Assembly: GCA_024278155.1 (NCBI GenBank)
Contig: JAJRTT010000567.1
Coordinates: 1 to 8,336 of the forward strand
Source: Bacteroidota bacterium
GTDB taxonomy: Bacteria > Bacteroidota > Bacteroidia > Bacteroidales > JAADJA01
Direction: 5' to 3'
Length of the DNA stretch: 8,336 bases
Shown: positions 7,301-8,336 of the stretch, one piece after another
How the letters are laid out: every line of letters starts with the position of its first letter
Numbering within the stretch: the stretch's first letter is position 1
Program-made: the position numbers and the translations under genes
The notes under the pieces: model-generated
Database searches by the model: none
The model's input: the letters and a program-made list of their open reading frames with translations, nothing else
Told to the model about the DNA's origin: nothing

Positions 7301-7455
7301 TGGTCAAATTCACGAAAGGTTTCCCCATGTTCCTTTTCCCTTTTGAGGAGATAATCGTCGAACATTTTTTTCCAGGCGGCACTGTGCACCAGCGCTGTTT
7401 TGGTGATTACACCGTCAAGGTCGAATATTACTGCTTCGAATTTATGTTTTTTCAT
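4303..7455 (-). CDS. Beta-phosphoglucomutase / GH65 disaccharide phosphorylase fusion
   Basis: A 1050-residue two-enzyme protein without a signal peptide, so cytosolic. Residues 1-245 are a HAD-family beta-phosphoglucomutase domain: FDLDG with nucleophile Asp12 and acid/base Asp14, VASSSKN (136-142), SGKPEPDIF with Lys173, and VVEDAVSG with Glu197-Asp198. Residues about 252-1050 are a full-length GH65 phosphorylase: GNGYFGTRG (281-289), FWDE (607-610), GPDEFHE with Glu747 as general acid, KQAD (867-870), and the phosphate-site motifs HGSTLS (912-917) and GTTGEGIH (952-959). GH65 enzymes phosphorolyse maltose, trehalose or kojibiose to glucose plus beta-glucose-1-phosphate, and the HAD domain turns the latter into glucose-6-phosphate. 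Maltose is favoured by the GH13 and starch-binding-like neighbours, but trehalose is not excluded. All key residues are present in both halves. The upstream GH13 gene ends 184 bp away, with a nested inverted repeat in between. Confidence 0.93.
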   Translation of the reverse strand: MKKHKFEAVIFDLDGVITKTALVHSAAWKKMFDDYLLKREKEHGETFREFDHEKDYLPYVDGKPRYKGVESFLRSRGIELPFGDPSDPADMETICGLGNMKNQAFNEVLDKDGVEMYDSTVELIHELKNKGIRVGVASSSKNCKVVLEKAGLLDLMETRVDGVVSAEIGLSGKPEPDIFTTAADNLGTDYDKAVVVEDAVSGVQAGKKGNFGLVLGIARENNIKELKINGADIVVTDISEIGFEGIKKWFCTGLEADNRSLTYSDYIPEKEKTRETLLTIGNGYFGTRGALEECLGGKINYPGTYIAGLYNRLVSRVGDRDVENEDFANAPNWLPIRFKIGGGEWIKINKVEILDMERKLDFSSGLFSKKIIIRDKTGKETKIVSKRFASMDNPHLAGISYEVTPLNYSAHITFESGLDGNIINDGVERYRQLNQKHLKPSREGVDDNISFLQVKTTQSETVIAQTAKRRLFLNDGEIKAESYHFQEPGCVITRFGNHIKENETYKLEKMVSIFTSMDWDSENPLKDAMNLVLSAGSFEEAFSQSKKSWAEIWDKIDVRIEGDRLAQKLLRMHLYHLMVSLSPHNKNIDASITARGLHGEAYRGHIFWDELFILPFYNIHFPEVAKAALMYRYKRLQKAREYAGEHGYKGAMFPWQSGSDGREETQVVHLNPVTGKWGDDYSSLQRHVSLAIAYNTWQYFHVTNDMGFMENHGAEMFLEICRFWVSKTLYNKNTGRYSIQNVMGPDEFHEKYPGTKEGGLKDNTYTNLMVVWVLAKAKQILDNFNDEARMKVFGEINLTEKEIAKWTDIASKINIVVENDILSQYDGYFNLKELDWDCYRKKYGNVYRMDRILKAEGKSADDYKVAKQADTLQLFYNLDKTDVDEILTKLGYRLADDYPRKNLEYYLQRTSHGSTLSRVVHAQLANMIGDKKLSWELYRDALTSDYNDIQGGTTGEGIHAGVMAGTILIAQQSYAGLNLKGDIVSFSPNLPDHWRNISFGFSFKETNYYCKISAKSLRIKQTNKNRIPALVKVNEEVHKIPVDTEMIINY

Positions 7456-7474
7456 TTGTGTGTTTATTTTAAAT

Positions 7475-7635
7475 CGTCATTGCAAGGAATTTTAGGCTTG
7501 CCTGTGTGGAGGAATTCCGTGGCAATCTGTTTGCTTTAAAGTTTTGCCCGTGTTTATCCCTGTTTAATTCGGGACATAACTTTTTACAGATTGCTTCACT
7601 CCATTGCACTTGCCTTTGCCGGGTTCGCAATGACG
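7475..7635. repeat. 161-bp nested inverted repeat, copy 2
   Basis: The outer ends CGTCATTGC (7475-7483) and GCAATGACG (7627-7635) are perfectly complementary, as are the inner arms GCAATCTGT (7522-7530) and ACAGATTGC (7586-7594). Inside these are AAAGTT/AACTTT (7538-7543, 7578-7583) and CCCG/CGGG (7547-7550, 7570-7573). The four concentric pairs could fold into one long interrupted hairpin. The element starts 4 bp from the GH13 stop codon and ends 19 bp before the phosphorylase ATG. It is related to the copy at 1955-2089. Confidence 0.82.
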
Positions 7636-7639
7636 CAAA

Positions 7640-8336
7640 TTACTGATTTGTTGTGTCAATCCATAAATACCCTAGTCTTTCCACGTTCATTAATCCAGTA
7701 TTGTTTTCAAGTATGCTTCCCAATAAATCAATATTGCCATTAACTTCTTTTGAACTAACTTTAACATCTTTCTCCGACAAATTATGTACAACCAAAACCC
7801 TTTCATCCTGATAAACCCTGAAATATGCCAAAACTTCCTCAAGCCTGTTTCCGTCTGCATCTGTTATTTCCAGCCATTCGATGCTGCCCCGGCCAAAGCA
7901 CTTGAATTTGTTCCGCTTGTTAACCATGTTTTTTATACTGGAATATACTTGCGAAGAAAATGAATTGCCATCGCTCAAATCCTTTTCAACCTCTTTCCAA
8001 TCAATTTTTCCCCTGACCAAAAAACGGGTATCATCTTTCCCCGTGTGCTTTATCATCTCCTTGTAATATGCTTCATCGTTCAGTTTCCCAAATTCATCCC
8101 CATAATATATAATGGGCGTGCCGGGAAGTGTGAGCATAATGGAATAGGCAAGGGCTATCTTTTTCGGGTCCTTTTGCATCAGTTCCGACAAACGGGCGGC
8201 CACCCCTTGCCCCAAACGGAAATCCCATTGGGGCTTCAGGCAATAGTTTTCATGGATGTATTTTCGGTCTTCCTCTGAAACATAAACCAGTTCAAGGCTC
8301 AGTTCATCGTGGCAGCGCAGGAAAGTAAACCATTGC
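7640..8336 (-). CDS. GH13 family enzyme, trehalose synthase-like, C-terminal part (partial)
   Basis: The frame is open to the window edge and encodes 231 C-terminal residues, ending at TAA 7642-7640. A TTG at 8215 could be taken as a start, but the 40 residues upstream of it are clearly part of the same protein. Residues 5-15 read FLRCHDELSLE, matching GH13 conserved region IV and especially the FLRNHDEL form of trehalose synthases. Residues 71-83 (PGTPIIYYGDEFG) are the usual strand after it. TRFLVRGKIDW and the C-terminal beta domain (EVLAYFRVYQDERVLVVHNLS) follow. The catalytic nucleophile and general-acid regions lie outside the window, so activity cannot be judged. Trehalose synthase-type enzymes interconvert maltose and trehalose, while other GH13 subfamilies hydrolyse alpha-glucans. 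It is the most upstream visible gene of the minus-strand cluster. The residue before the region IV His is Cys instead of the usual Asn. Confidence 0.85.
   Translation of the reverse strand, partial: QWFTFLRCHDELSLELVYVSEEDRKYIHENYCLKPQWDFRLGQGVAARLSELMQKDPKKIALAYSIMLTLPGTPIIYYGDEFGKLNDEAYYKEMIKHTGKDDTRFLVRGKIDWKEVEKDLSDGNSFSSQVYSSIKNMVNKRNKFKCFGRGSIEWLEITDADGNRLEEVLAYFRVYQDERVLVVHNLSEKDVKVSSKEVNGNIDLLGSILENNTGLMNVERLGYLWIDTTNQ

Noticed and set aside
7640..8215. Separate 191-residue gene starting at TTG 8215
   Set aside because: The frame stays open to the window edge, and the upstream residues contain the GH13 region IV motif FLRCHDEL. It is one truncated gene.

Overview
This window most likely comes from the chromosome of a Bacteroidota bacterium. 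One protein ends in a type IX secretion (Por) C-terminal sorting domain, start codons are preceded by A-rich leaders rather than Shine-Dalgarno sequences, and the enzyme set is typical of the phylum. The order cannot be fixed from sequence alone. Coding density is ordinary. No tRNA, rRNA, CRISPR array or intact transposase gene is visible.

Plus strand, left end (1-1027): the last 38 codons of an unrecognised gene, a 140-bp gap, then a secreted alpha/beta-hydrolase. From 1028 to 1300 there is no convincing gene. This gap holds several inverted repeats, including a perfect 29-bp palindrome, between the convergently oriented hydrolase and kinase genes.

Minus strand, right to left (8336 to 1301): a co-directional cluster. 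It starts with the C-terminal part of a GH13 enzyme resembling trehalose synthase (cut by the window edge). Next is a 1050-residue fusion of a beta-phosphoglucomutase-type HAD domain with a GH65 disaccharide phosphorylase. Then comes a secreted protein with seven VCBS/FG-GAP-like repeats, two tandem starch-binding-like domains and a T9SS sorting tail, and finally a P-loop kinase of the uridine kinase/phosphoribulokinase superfamily. A plausible pathway is capture of alpha-glucan at the surface, interconversion or processing of maltose and trehalose, phosphorolysis to glucose plus beta-glucose-1-phosphate, and isomerisation to glucose-6-phosphate by the same polypeptide. The kinase's role in this setting is unknown.

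Two of the three junctions in the minus-strand cluster carry copies of one long nested inverted repeat (ends CGTCATTG/CAATGACG, inner arms GCAATCT/AGATTGC). Each copy stops 18-19 nt before the downstream start codon. One copy has been read as protein in the longest open frame of the kinase, which gives a spurious 36-residue N-terminal extension. The start given here is corrected for that.
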